A stretch of 64,000 nt of DNA, taken from positions 46,166,264-46,230,263 of the forward strand of contig OX637289.1 of assembly GCA_951799445.1 (NCBI GenBank). The letters are read 5' to 3'. The notes below the pieces were generated by a model, which worked only from the letters and a program-made list of their open reading frames with translations, had not been told where the DNA came from and did not search any database. The DNA comes from Pseudisothecium myosuroides. Its lineage: Eukaryota > Streptophyta > Bryopsida > Hypnales > Lembophyllaceae. Position numbers and translations under genes: made by a program. This document shows positions 25,101 to 41,471 of this stretch, one piece after another; the stretch's first letter is position 1, and every line of letters begins with the position of its first letter.

Positions 25101-28100
25101 GTGATTATGTCATTCTTGTGAACGCGCGCAGCTTCCAGTAATGAAAGCAGTTGGAGTGGTGAAGGCTCCTGCTGATCAGATTTTTAATCTCATCATGGAT
25201 TACGGGCCTGAACGGCAACAGTAAGTTTGATCGTGTAGATCAAGATTATTGTACAACATTTGACGAATTTGACGAAACCCTGGTGTAGTTTGTTTCTATC
25301 ACCAAATATCATCATTACAAGCGCCAGACTTACTCTAATTATGCTTTTTTGATTCTGGTAAGTGAGGTGATTTTAACTCGCTGGCGGTGTTCTCTCGCTT
25401 GGACTTGTCATGCGATTCAGATGGGACCACTCTCTAGAATCTGCATCCGTAATTGAGGTTATTGACGGCCATTCAGATGTCCTGTATATACGCCTTCGGC
25501 AAGATTGGGGGTAAGTAAATAGAACTTTCGTCTTTCGTGGCACCTTAAGGTCAATTAAATCGAAAATTCATTCATATGGTCACGGAGGCCTTCTCAAACA
25601 TCGAGCAAATACTGTTGAGTAGTATATAATGTTATTTTTTCACTTTTTTGAATCTTTGACCTATTCGGGTGTCCCTTAGAAGTTCTTAGTGGTTATGCTG
25701 TAGGTTTCTTGCCTTATTTCCTCGACCTGCTAATGGGCACACTGTCTACTAAAATGTGGATGCATCCCAGGATTCCTCGCCGGAGAGATCTTTGTTTAGC
25801 TCGTTATTGGAGACGAGAAGAGAGTGGTGCTTATTGTGAGTTGTCAATCTCACCCATCCTCTGGAATACATTTGCTGTTTAACATTGGGGCTTGTGGACA
25901 TATTTTTAGGTTGTTTGTATCAGCTCTTTAGTACCATGTGGTCGACGGTATGGAGGTTTGGGTATGGAGAACAATTCAGTTCAAAACTTTCTGCGCATTC
26001 ACCTTGGCGAGATGTGCTTATTGAGGTTTCCAGCATCACGTTATGATTATGAAACTCTTTTTTGAACAGCATGTACGACCAGTCTTCTTGGACTGAAAGG
26101 TAGGACGTGCAGTGATGTTTTACACTATTGTGCTGCACTCTCATTTTATGGTTCGTGCCAGCCGTCTTCTACAGATCGGTACCCAAACAGCCTCTGCAAG
26201 CTGATTATGTTCGAGCCTATATTCACAGTAAGTTACAATCAATATCTTTCTGTAAGCAGAATTACTCGCAGTATTATTTGCAGTTGAGAGTGTGACGTGG
26301 ACCTGTTTCATAGACCAAATACGCAGAATCAGCTGGCTGTTTGACGAAACGAAATATGTTAACGCAGCTTGAAAAACTTATGTACCCTTGAGCATAAATC
26401 TGAGTGGGTTTTAACTGAGTGCCTCTGGTAATAGGTGGCGGTTACATTGTTACTCCATTAAAGACTAATCACAGTGGCAAGCCGCGTACTTTGGTGGAGT
26501 CCGTTTTGGAAATGGACGCTGCAGGATGGTCTTCCTTATTAGGCGCTGGGTTCTCTGGGTACCCTACTCGCCTCAGAGACTCGCTTCTGGCCGTTGTCGC
26601 AGGTGTGTCTCACAACCTCCTGTTTTTCTTCTCTACTCTTTTTTCAGATATGTATCTAATCTGCATGTTATAGAATATCCTAATCAGAAAAGATAAAGGT
26701 GCGTGTTTATTTATTTTTAATATACATGACATGCTGTTGAATTCCAGAAACGTTTTGTGTGATGGACATTGAATATTTTGATTCAGCTATCCATCAGTCG
26801 CGTTACCGTTGTTAATGTATGTGTTATTCGCATTCTGCTTATTTACTTTGGCAGGCATAAGGGAGCATGTTGCTGCACAAAGATTCAATTCGCGTGTTAC
26901 GATCATCAAACGACATCTTATAGAAGAGTACACAGATTCTCTGCAAGTTGGCAACCATGATGTTCCAGATGCTGCTGCCAGTTTAGCTCCCTTTCTAAGC
27001 ACGAGCGACGGCATCGAAGAGTTTTTTGATGCCACCATGGATCATTTCTCCGACAGCTCTGAGGTTGGGTTTTTTTGTCGTGATCATGAAGCATTCTTTT
27101 AACCTAAAATTTAGACAAGATGGATTTCTTCTTTCTATTTGCATCTTTTGGTGGTTAGAGAAGAACTAGTGAGTCATGTATTTTTTCTAAGCTGTGACTG
27201 TCTTGAACCAACAGAGTGTGCAGAGTGTATCTGAGCAAGCCTTGCCTCCTGTTGATACTCCCAAGCGACTCAGAATCAAAATTCGATCAGGTAAATAATT
27301 ACTTTCTTTTGTAAATTGTATCAAGGATGCTGTCTGTACGACACCTGCTGGTCAAAGTGTGGAATAAACAAGTTGTGCTGCAGTAAATTTTTCCAAGTTC
27401 ATGGAAGAATTGAGCTCAGTTTGGATGTCCATATTCCTCATTATGGAATGGCTACAGCCACCTCGGTCAATAGTATTCTAGGATTATAGATACACATATC
27501 CCAAATAGATTTATTAATTTGAAGGCATGGTTGAATGTTGGTCTAATTAAATGCTGGGGGGCAGACTGTGGAACATTTGACCTGTCCAAATTCAGAGGCA
27601 GTGTAGACAGAGGGCCTTTGAAAGGTGGGAAGCATTGTTTTGCTGAACCTGAGAGCAATACCTTCCTTCTCAAGGGGGTGAATTCTCTTTCAACAGGATC
27701 AAGGGTGAGTTCCTTCTCTTCTTACTGAACAATTGGATCATTTTTATGAAGAGGAGGTGCATGTAGAGCATAGAATAGATAACTTAAAAGTCTTTGACCC
27801 TCATTTGGTGATTAACGTGAAGTATGAGTGTGTTAACCTTAGTATAATCCACTCTAGATATGAAAGCATTTGCACTTCCGTAACTGGATTTAGGAATCAA
27901 CTGCATCTATCATTCATGACGGTGATGAAGGTAATGGAGATAGGTGCTAAGTTTGAAATGGTAAGCATAATGGACACAGACCATTGGCGGGCCAAAATAA
28001 ACACAACTTATTGGAAGACTCCGCTTACTTTGTAAAGAGAAGAAGCCTAATGCGACGTTTATGCAATTCTTCTCTAAGTCCTCCTGAAGTCACTATGTGC

Positions 28101-30267
28101 TGCTCATTTTCTTAACAAATTTTGTCTGGTGTTTGATGATCAGGAACCTGCAGGCAATCCTTTCTGCAAACTGGTGGGGATGGATTGGTTCAAGTCCAAA
28201 GACAGAATGGATCATATAGCAGGAAGGCCTCGGAACCCTGTGCAGGTGCGTTTGGTTCTTATGAGATAAATTGCAGGGAGGACTTAAATTATTTCTCAAT
28301 AAATGCCTCGGCTTGCTAATTTCCTTACGACACTGACGATCACTCGGACAGTTGAAAGATGTGCAGTTGGTTTAATTATCTGAGTTTATGATAATGTTAA
28401 TTCGGCGATGTTCATTATGCAGAGGGCTTTATCAAATGAAGGTCTATTTTTCTTTGTCGTCAATTTACAGGTACAGCAACAATCTTTGGACCCGCAAGTA
28501 TGTGGCTGTGAATTTACACTTGGAATTGTCAACTGCAATACAAAAATCTGCATCTTCAGTAGAGTGGAGTTACAGTGGGAAAATCCCTGTGATCATTGTT
28601 TTACTGTGCGACTTCGTGATTGGACGTAGCTCCTTGTCTTCTTTATCTTAATCTCCATGAGGATATATGTGCTACCGTGGTTGTGTTGGCCAGTCTTCGA
28701 ATGAGATTGGGAATTTTAGATGACATTCATACAAAGGCTGGACAACACAACCACGGTAGCACATGTATCCTCATGAAAATTAGGATAAAGACGACACGTA
28801 AGGATGTGCTTGGGTGCATATTCTGCAAGTGTCTAATTCACTTGCTGACTCTACACTTTTGTTTGCAGATTCCATACACTTTAAATTACAGCTTGGTCTT
28901 CTACTTTGTTACTGAAGAGGAGATCACAGAAGGCTCTCTTCTTCACAGATTTATATCTGGAGACGATACCTTTCGAAATAGCAGGTTCTCCCTTATACCG
29001 GCCATTCCTGAGGTGGGTATACCAATGATCCTATCGTATAGTTGCACGTCTTCATGTCTGTTACGCCGTTCCATTTCCAGAATTTGGTGAACTCTTGTAT
29101 GCATATATGCTTTTCCATACCCTGTGTCGGTGCTTAATCGTACAAAAATTGCAAAAGTGCTTTTTCACGTGTCTATTGACCATTTATAGGGATCCCTAAA
29201 TGTGTTTGGGAATGACAGGGTAATTGGATAGTAAAGCAAGCTGTTGGAACTAAATCTGTACCCTTGGCTCAAATCGTAGAAGCCAAGTATCATGTTGGAT
29301 TCAACTACATGGAGGTACTGGAACGTGTTTTTAAAATTTATCTTTGACCTCAAACACGGATTAAACAGAACACAGTCTTCATTCAATGATAGCTTGCTCT
29401 GGTTTAATTGTATACATGGTAGCGACACCTTAAACCGCCGAGTACCTAAAATGAACTCCTATTCTTGCACTACTTTCTGTTTCTTCAAGGTTCAAAATGT
29501 GTTGTTTCCTTCTTCTGAGCCTAGGACCAATTGTAGGAGCCTATAGCGTGTGACTTTTAAAATATTGTAATATATTCTCCAAGCAGCAGAAAATTCAGAT
29601 TCTACTTGCAACATCTTTCACTACAATTTACGCTTGAACATAATTTTCACGATGTGGCCACACGGAAGATACTGAATCGCTTTACGGTGCCACGGCCTTA
29701 ATCGTTCTGTACCATTCTTTCTTGGCCTGCTTTCGGAAAGATAATGAACCGATACTGATGTCAGCTTTTGTACAATCTGGTGGCATCTACAGATAGACCT
29801 AAATCTTGCATCCTCAGGCGTTGTCCGGGGAGTGTTGACCTTGGTTTTTGGCTACATAACTGCACTTGTTGTAGACTTGGCTTTCTTCATCAGGGTATGT
29901 AGTGACTTGCCGTGACCGCAGCTTTTTAAGTGCTTTTCGTTAACTGTTTCTCTGGCATCGATTTCGGTATTCTAATATTTCCGGATATTTAGCAAGGCTA
30001 CTTGTTTTCTATCTATTTTTTCAGCCTTTGATTTGTTACAGAGATGCATCAGATTTCCATTACAATCTGGTGGGTATGCTTCACATTCTAATCAGGAACT
30101 AAGTGCGCCCGCACCGCTGTTGAGTATTATTCTGCTGACTAAGCTATATATATTCTCTGATGATCTTGCAGGGAGAGACTGCTGATGAGTTACCAGAGCG
30201 ACTTATTGGTGTGGGGCGTTGCTCACACATACAACTGGACAAGGCTGTAGAACTTCCTGCATCCTAG
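22111..30267 (+). CDS. EDR2-like protein: PH, START and EDR2_C (DUF1336) domains
   Basis: Twenty-three exons close in phase: 22111-22239, 23111-23185, 23512-23565, 23791-23856, 24004-24083, 24183-24214, 24352-24435, 24630-24734, 24925-24971, 25132-25220, 25421-25510, 25771-25835, 26162-26227, 26435-26602, 26855-27063, 27215-27290, 27565-27704, 28144-28245, 28423-28470, 28869-29012, 29219-29314, 29793-29894, 30172-30267. The product is 720 residues, about the length of Arabidopsis EDR2. The PH domain is in exons 1-4 (EGYLYSFG, FCVLSGRHF, EIAEWLKAF). A linker carries TTIGHESPELE. The START domain runs from KWKLVRCENGLRFFQE through VIDGHSDVLY, RDLCLARYWRR and SGGYIVTPLK. EDR2_C includes MDWFKSKDRMDHIAGRP, SGDDTFRNSRFSLIP, GNWIVKQAVG and the end ELPERLIGVGRC. 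In Arabidopsis EDR2 is a phosphoinositide-binding negative regulator of pathogen-induced cell death. Exon 6 has a weak donor (ACA|GTTGTA) and is the least certain. Confidence 0.92.
22377..22558 (+). repeat. 91-bp tandem duplication in EDR2-like intron 1
   Basis: Two adjacent copies, starting at 22377 and 22468, differ at only a few bases (for example TTGCAATTTC versus TTGTAATTTC). A third partial start (GTTTCTTGTC) follows at 22559. The very high identity suggests a recent event. Confidence 0.9.
28634..28797 (+). repeat. Intronic hairpin, about 60-bp stem, in EDR2-like intron 19
   Basis: The arms 28634-28693 and 28738-28797 are inverted copies with roughly eight mismatches, sharing GTGCTACCGTGGTTGTGTTG exactly. 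The loop is about 44 nt. Size and mismatch spread fit a plant miRNA precursor or a small foldback element; the sequence alone does not tell which. Confidence 0.8.
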
Positions 30268-30914
30268 AGGCGTGTATAATTGCGTTCGAACTTTTCTTGC
30301 TGGTAGCCATGAGAATGTCCTACCTTTCTGGAACTCATGCAGGTGGATTCTTATTTAAGAACTTGCCGACCCCTGTTATAGGTTGTGTTCCGATTGATTT
30401 TACTGGTGGCCAAACCTAACAGTTCTATGATCCAAAGAGGTACCAGGTTAAGCGGGATGCATGTAGAGAATGGAGGCCTGGCAAAGCCAACAGAGCACAA
30501 TTTTGCCGGTCGACTTTGTGCAACTTGAAATGGACTGGTCAGGAAGTAACTACAGTAGGACAAGCTCGGGTGCTTTGCGCCACGGTAGTCATCGATCTTC
30601 TTAGGAGGTAGATTTTTCCGACTGAGATTCCATTGTGTAGACTTCATGCTCTTTTCTAAATTGTTGACCTGTTGTTTTGATTTAAATTGCAAATAATGCT
30701 GTTTTTCGTTTAATATTACCAATTTCAATGCCAGGCACCATTTCCAACAAGACGTATCTACCTACCCCCATGTTTGTTGTTATAGTTGCCCCTTCTATGT
30801 TGTCATATTGTAGTGTTGCCATAGGGGCCCAGAGTAAAAGGTCTCGTCTTATGGGATGTTAGGATTTCAATGTACGATGCAAAGTCATTAAGCCTGTGAG
30901 GACGTCTAGTTTTA
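30268..30914 (+). other. 3' region of the EDR2-like gene
   Basis: Probable 3' UTR and flank. No further coding exon is supported. T-rich stretches near 30650-30710 could hold the polyadenylation site, but I see no decisive signal. Confidence 0.4.
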
Positions 30915-31240
30915 TTCCTAGACTCTCAACTTATTTTTTCTACATAAAAAATTAGAAATTCAAAATCAGTAGAACAAAAATTAAGTTAAGAAGGTTCAAA
31001 TTCAAAAAATCTAGTCAAGCAAGGTGCAAAAGAACTCGTTTTCTTCACTTCGAATGCAAATATTTTACAATCTCTATGGTGAAAGTTTCTAAAATTTCTT
31101 CCACACATTCTTACACTAGTCTAGTACAAGATCCTACAATTAGATATATAAAAAAAACAATTTTTAAATTATTTTTGTTCTTTGGAATAGAAATTGTAGT
31201 TTTGAGTGGTTTTTGATGGGAAAAAGGCCTTAAAACTTTG
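30915..31240. mobile_element. Fragment of the TTAA/CCCC element family (type E right part)
   Basis: Colinear with 61088-61400: CTAGACTCTCAACT, a TTAAGTTAAGAAGGTTCAAA block, CAAATATTTTACAATCT, ATCCTACAATTAGAT, and TAGTTTTGAGTGGTTTTTGATGG before a degenerate end. It lacks the left half and clean termini. Confidence 0.6.
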
Positions 31241-31459
31241 GAGGAATACGAATCAATATTTCATACAGACTACTTGCAACACAAGTATTGATGGTTGTCC
31301 AGAGCAACACAAAGCCCTAGTTTTATAACTTATACTCCAAATATCCAACTAATACATGCAAAAGTGCATTGAAATCTACATTTACTTCCCAATAAGATCC
31401 AATAAAAACTATTCATATATTTTCATACTAATATAATAATATAAAGTATGCTCCATTTC

Positions 31460-32789
31460 TGCGAGTGCACTTCACTCGCCCAAAAGCAACTCCCTCGAAG
31501 CAGTTGCATACCGGAACAACTACGACTCACCTAAATACCGTTCGAAAGCCGGCCCGCCGCAAGTACATGTACCAACTACCATCCCCAAAGGTAATTATAC
31601 CGTCCAAGACGGTAACCGGGGCTGCGACGCATCGGTTGCCGGTAACATTCGTCCCTGCCTCTACGCGAGAGAGACTCCTCAAGCGCTCACGCTGACACAC
31701 GCCCTGATTAAGTTTTTCTCCCAGCACAGGCGCAATCGCTGCCTCTCGGATCTGACGCGGACCTGTTTTGCATCGATCTGCGCTACCAGATCCTCGCTGC
31801 CGCGCTCGCCACTCATCTCAGGGCCATTTGGAGGTAAGAATCGCGTCAGATGGTCGTTTCTCGCGATCGCTACACCCTTTTATTCGTTTCTCGTGCTTCG
31901 TTGGAGCTCTCAGCATCAGATTCTGAGAGAATTTTTAATCCCGGAAGTTTTGGCGTAGTTCTAGGATCGGATTTGTTGATTTGCGTTTGTGCGGGGGTTT
32001 GGTAGTTTTTGTGGTGTTTTGGATCAGTCGACAGGGGGATCGTGATGGTTTGCGGTTTTGTTGGAATTCGCGGGTATTAGGGTTTCGAGGGAGGTTATGG
32101 TGCAGTAGCTCTGTTGCAGGTCGTTTTTGTGAAGATTCCGACTGTGACTGGTAGGGTAGGTGTTTCGGTGCCACTGATGAATACGAGGGGGTTTCCCTGG
32201 GAAATTGAGAATGTAGGAGAGCGTGTATGGATGGCTTCTAGTTACTTCGCTTCAGAATCTGTTTTATTGTGGCACGAGAATCTATTCCTGTAGCAGAAAT
32301 TTTGAGAGTTCGGGAGACGTCTTTCGATGCAATGTGGCGCGCAATCGGCAAACATGACTTGAGAGAGGTCCTCAAATCTGTTTTAGAAAAGCTTATGTCT
32401 CGTCGAATTCAGTTTACCTGGAAAACTTAAACGCCGGAAAATCAGGGTCGGACAAGACGTGTCAATCCAGTATTGAGTCGAAGTTAGGTTTTCGACATAA
32501 GAGCGTGCTCTTGTGTAAGCTCGGAACTTGAAGTAGTCACAATTGAATCATATGTGTATTGAAAACTCGGTTGTGAACCCTCTCATTATGATCTAAGAAC
32601 ATTAGCGTCTCTGTTTAATCCTTTGAATGTATGTAATTAGGGTGTACATCGACCGAAGGTTTTGTTTGGATAGTACTTCTTGTACGATTTGGGATGTGCT
32701 TTTCCAGTTGAAGCGAAACGAATTATTTATAAAAGTGGATATTTTGTGATTGGGCAGCTCCTCTTGGGAGATTTTGAGCGCAGTTAAAA
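31460..32789 (+). promoter_or_regulatory. Promoter, 5' leader and leader intron of V-ATPase subunit B
   Basis: A GC-rich block at 31490-31833 (with AGACGGTAACCGGGGC and CAGCACAGGCGCAATCGCTG) precedes a strong donor GAG|GTAAGAA at 31834. A leader intron would end at 32757 (TTGGGCAG|CTCC) or 32783 (GCGCAG|TTAAAA), seven bases before the start codon at 32790. The same block, clearly homologous, recurs at 63700-64000. Confidence 0.7.
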
Positions 32790-36812
<4,023 letters not shown>

Positions 36813-37440
36813 TTGGTGTGGGCTGGCGTTTTGGTTCAGCTTTAGTTTTTTGTTCTCTTTTATTGTAACATGGAGGTAAATTGCAATAATAATCATTGAT
36901 CAGAGTTGACTGTCCTACGTTCTCAAGTTTTCGCAGTGAGCACAATTTGCAGTAATTATTTGTTTTTTGAGCCATGTGGTTTGCAGAGGGAGTGGTTTGG
37001 TTGTCAACTTGAGCTGAATGAGTTTTTCTCCCAGGTTTTATCTTTTTTTTAATGGTATAGTGTCACCATGGAGTCAGGTGATTTTGCATTCGTTATTTTT
37101 TGATTTCACATGTTTTTTTCCGAATGCTTGACATTAACTGTGTTGAGTTTTGCATTTTTTGGCTTGCTGTTTATCAAACTTATTTTGTATTCAAGATGCT
37201 TTTCAGCTTGAGCAAGGAACTTATCCCTTCAGAAACACGAGGCACAAGCTCCTCAGAAGCTGGTGGCCGGCTAGGAGAGATACAAAATGCTAGGCAAGTC
37301 CCTGATGCTGAGGCCAAAAAGTGGCCAATGGATGGCTTTCAAGATTATTGTAGAAATGAAGAATGCACGTAAGACTTATTGCTAAGAAAATCAGATCATT
37401 TTTGGCAAAGTATCCTTGTGATAGGTCTTATATTTTTAGA
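36813..37440 (+). other. 3' flank of subunit B gene
   Basis: Probable 3' UTR with T-rich tracts. An open frame over 37197-37372 shows no known domain; it ends at a GTAAG that could be a donor, but nothing joins to it. Confidence 0.35.
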
Positions 37441-37472
37441 GTGAACTACATATATAGGTGCAAATGTGGATA

Positions 37473-37657
37473 CAGTAGAACCTCTCTAAAGTAATAGAGT
37501 TGGGACTCATCTGACACATTGAATTAGAGAGGCTATTACATTAGGGAGGGTCATCATGTTCGTATGTGGTTCATATTGTTAAGTTGGGACCGGCAATCAA
37601 TACTTCCTGACAACACTTTATTGACTTAGAGAGGATTGAGTTAGAGAGGTTCTACTG
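37473..37657. mobile_element. Pogo/Emigrant-like MITE
   Basis: The termini CAGTAGAACCTCTCTAA are perfectly inverted and flanked by TA on both sides (37471-37472 and 37658-37659). The CAGTARAACCTC start and TA duplication match the Emigrant/pogo group of Tc1-mariner MITEs. It is 185 bp and non-coding. Confidence 0.88.
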
Positions 37658-37909
37658 TACTATGAGCATTGTGATATGGATATAGATACATAGTGATATG
37701 TTCACTACTACATATATGAATAGGCATCCATGTGGATATGGTGGTTGATGTAAGCACAAATTGTCCCATATCTTTTGGTAACAATTTGAGTTGATACCAT
37801 GATTTGAATTCTTGGACTTTACATATTAAATAGGGAAGTTGGAAAAGGCTATTTGACTTCAAGTTTGATACAAGAGTCTTTGGCACTTTACTTTATAACT
37901 ACCTGAGCA

Positions 37910-38261
37910 ACCATATATGATTGCTTTAAAATTTCAGCTCATTTGTATGTGGGCAATTAAATTCTTTTGATTGTTCTAAAGTTTTTTCGGGGAGTATTGA
38001 AGGTTAGCTATTGGAAGTTTTTATTTTTCACTGAAAAATGTAAACATTTGATTTTTGAGAGGTCCTCAAAGGCATATATGTACCAACCATATATGATTGC
38101 TTTAAAATTTCAGCTCATTTGTGTGTGGGCAATTAAATTCTTTTTATTGTTCTAAACTTTTTGGGGGGAGTAAAGAAGGTTAGCTATTGGAAGTTTTTAT
38201 TTTTTCACTGAAATAAGTAAACATTTGATTTTTGAGAGGTCTTCAAAGGCATATATGTACC
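37910..38261 (+). repeat. Tandem duplication, two units of 176 bp
   Basis: Both units start ACCATATATGATTGCTTTAA (37910 and 38086) and end GGCATATATGTACC. They differ by scattered substitutions and small indels. Confidence 0.9.
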
Positions 38262-39842
38262 GTTAGTGGAAGAGTAAAGTTTGCCAATTTCACTTGATTT
38301 GAGATTTAAAAAATTGTACTTGTCCATTTGCTTTGAAATGGTTCCAATGGAAAAAGTGTTTTCATAATTCTCAACATTGAAAATTTAAACATGCTAGTGT
38401 TAATTTGGAGTTACTTGCGATTTCTACTTATCAAATAAAATTGCATGTTAACAATTGCAAGGTGGATTGTATACTGATTTTGATAGCTCTTCATTTGAAC
38501 TTAACATTTTGGAAAGTGCCTACTAGTGTATCAACACAATTTCTAGTTGTTCATGTCACCTCCAATCCCCAAAAACTCTTATATGCAAATTTCTCAAACA
38601 TTGTGGGAAGGGGTAGGATAGCATACTAAAAACTCCAAAAAAAAAATTTCATAAGTAAACAAGTGGACAAGGGGCTACCTGAGCATAATATACAATGAAT
38701 GGTTACGGTCAAGTGAGATTTTTGTTTTCCCAGTGCATAGTAACTTACTTGATTGCAAAAAGCACTTGATTCCAAAACAATCTTCCATTGCTCCAATCCT
38801 TGTGAAAATTAGCATGCATGTAATTAACTATTTGTAGTTGCATTTGTCTAAAATGAAAAACTCTTCTTTTGTATAAATTTGAGATATAGGCCCCGAAAAT
38901 CATTCTATATAGGAAAAATAATTGTTTTTTTTTCAAAACATGAACTTTGATTGAAGATATCTCAAAATTTGTACAACTAACTGAGTCTTTGAAATTTAGA
39001 AGGCAGACTAATTTAATAGTGATGAACAAGATTCTATTATTTTATTTTCAAAAAAAAAAATTTAAAATTTTGGAAGGAGAAACTCCCTTTGGCATTTAGA
39101 GGGTGGCATTTTGTTAGTAAATGTGACACATTTGTGTCATTGCATTTAATTAATATAATGGAAAATTGATTCAAGGAAGTTGTATTAAATTCTATATCTA
39201 TTAATAGTCCAAATGATCTTAAACTAAATTAGATAGGATATTAAATATATTTTCTTCAATTTTTTTGAGGTTTTCATAAAAGGAATTTATGCTATGTATT
39301 ATGACCAGAATTTATTTATATTGACAAATTTGAAAAATATTTGTAATTCTTTTTCAAATAGTTTCAAAAGCTATTTACTTTGACAACTCACCAAAAATAC
39401 AATTTATATTTTTAGCATATGATTTTCTTAATGATTGGCTAAAATTCCATCTCATATTGATTAGTAATTAGCAAAAATGGTCAAAGATTTGATTTTGAAA
39501 GCATCCTTATTTTCTTCTATTAGTAATCTCTTAATACTTGATGATATTGTACATACACTTTGTGTTCATTTTTTTATAAAAAAAGATTAGGCAATAGGAA
39601 AGGCAATTTATAATAGATGTGTTCAATGACAGTATGTAGCACTTTGGAACAATGTTGAAGTTCTATGAATATAGGCTCAAAGCGAGAATCATCCTTTTTG
39701 TAAGCATCTTTGTGGAGGAATTGATTGATGCATTAAACTTGAGTATGGTTATTGTATAAGTTAAGTTTGACTAGAGAAATAACTCCAATTGAACAATAAG
39801 GTTGTTGGATTTACATAGCTTCAAATAAATGATATAAAGGTT
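38262..39842. other. AT-rich intergenic, nothing recognised
   Basis: No gene or repeat family that I can support on either strand. Confidence 0.4.
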
Positions 39843-39968
39843 CCTTCACACTATATCCCAAATCCCAAATTTCTGACTCTTGGTTCAAGGCCAAATTCCA
39901 ACTTTCTTGGACTGTAAAGGATGAATAAAAAATGATAAATAAGAGATTTGGAATTCATAGTGTGAAGG
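39843..39968. mobile_element. Short MITE-like foldback
   Basis: CCTTCACACTAT at 39843 is perfectly inverted as ATAGTGTGAAGG ending at 39968, with weaker inward homology (CCCAAATC/GATTTGG). It is 126 bp. No target duplication is clear. Confidence 0.55.
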
Positions 39969-40061
39969 TCAAAGTCCCGACTCTAAGTCCTAATTTGTCT
40001 TTCGTATAATATTATGTAGTAAATAAGTGCCCCAAAATGGGCCAAAAATCCTTTTGGGAGG

Positions 40062-40268
40062 TGTCAAAGATAAGATCAAGACATCAGACAAGACAAGATA
40101 AGATATATATAAGAGAAAATATATTAAGTAATAAAAGGAGTTGTCAAGACTGAGGAATTCCTTAGTCTTGACTTCTTTATATACTCAAGGATCTAAACTT
40201 CTTTTACTTTAATCTTAATTTTACTCTTAAGGATCTTAGAAATTTTACAAGGTTCTATCTCCGTGACA
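40062..40268 (-). repeat. 3' LTR
   Basis: 207 bp, starting TGTCAAAGATAAGATC and ending TCTCCGTGACA on the plus strand. On the minus strand it contains a clear TATA box, TATATAAA, at about 40192. It differs from the other LTR by substitutions and a short indel near the AT-rich stretch. A minus-strand AAAGGGGGAGGTAA polypurine tract abuts its inner end (40269-40282). Confidence 0.88.
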
Positions 40269-40289
40269 TTACCTCCCCCTTTAGCTCCA

Positions 40290-40785
40290 AGATCCTTCGA
40301 GGAGTTTATTCTATCTAGATCTTGGTTTGTTTGGTTGTTGCCGATGAAATTCTTGAATCTTCAAGGGTGCATTTGTTAAGTTAGAGGTTGGTTCCCACGT
40401 ACGCTCACTAATTGGATATCCACACCAATGAACAAGATATTCTACTTGACCTCATCGAATCCTCGAATCTAAAATATCCTCAACTTCATTTTCTTGGCAA
40501 TCATCAATTACAATAGAAGGTGGTGGTGCTTGAATTCTACCAGAAAAATTGGATTTTCTATAGGTTTCCAAAAGTGAAGTGTGAAAAGCAGGATGTATCT
40601 TCATGGATGCATTAATTCCAACTGATATGCAACAACATTGATTTGTTTTTTAATTCGAAACGGTCCAATCTTGCGGTAGTCAAGTTTATCACAAGGTCTA
40701 AAAGTCTTCATGTTTTCAAGGTAGTAGTCACACCTTATCACCTATTTGAAAATTCGGTTAGTCTTTTCGTTTTACATCAGCAGCT
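40290..40785 (-). pseudogene. Integrase C-terminus with chromodomain (retrotransposon)
   Basis: Minus-strand translation shows the GPFRI block, a KIHPAFHTSLLE motif, then the chromodomain core VEDILDSR...VEYLVHWCGYP...TWEP and FHRQQPNKP before the polypurine tract. One in-frame TGA interrupts the chromodomain after DSRIR. Chromodomains in this position define chromoviruses and bind modified histones to steer integration. Confidence 0.85.
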
Positions 40786-41471
40786 ACACTTCACAAGCTC
40801 ACTTTTCTATAAAAAAAAATGTCCAAAATGGTGGTGCTTCTTTGAATTCTTTTTCCTAAACAAGCTAGCTACATGCTCAAAAATTTCCAAATCATTTGGA
40901 ATTGTACAACATAAAGGAAAAAAATAGTAAGTAGGAAGAAGTAGAGAATGATTCAAAATAAAAAATTGTTAAGAGTTTAATTATGGAATCAAAAAATGTC
41001 AATCCCAATGGTTGTAATAATGTAACAAATAATCTACATCTTGTGATTTTATTTTTCTCAAACAATATTGAAAATTGAGTGAAATAAAGGACTTCAAAAT
41101 TTATTTTAGAGTAGAGATCCCATTATTGCCCACAAACTAAAATTCCTCTTAACTCTTGACTCATTGATCAAAATGGAATGGTTCAAAGCTTTCTACGTAT
41201 ATATAAATCTAATTTCAAATTTCAAATTTTTGTTATTCAAAAAAGTGATTTTTTCTAATTTGCCTTGATTGCCCAGTTATGAAAAAAACAAATATATTAG
41301 GCCATAACTTTTGGCTCCTATTTCCAAATGTCATGAAATTTAGTGCATATGAAAGATATTCCTCGTCCCCTTCTTTTGTTAAAAATTTAGTCTAAAATAT
41401 AGAAATCTCCAGTCACACATACCTGCCTAAAATTTCTATGTTGCTAAAATTGCACGCTGGTCCTTTCGGGG
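40786..41471. mobile_element. Truncated inverted copy of the TTAA element (type A)
   Basis: Reads as the reverse complement of 15969-16640, ending TTTCGGGG-TTAA at 41468-41475. Its inner end is cut exactly where retrotransposon sequence starts. The shared phrase GCAGCT at the border suggests microhomology joining. Confidence 0.7.

Noticed and set aside
30042..30073. Possible extra EDR2-like exon between 29894 and 30172
   Set aside because: It has AG and GT borders, but including it throws the last exon out of frame into an early stop. Direct joining of 29894 to 30172 gives the expected IRGETADELPERLIG end.
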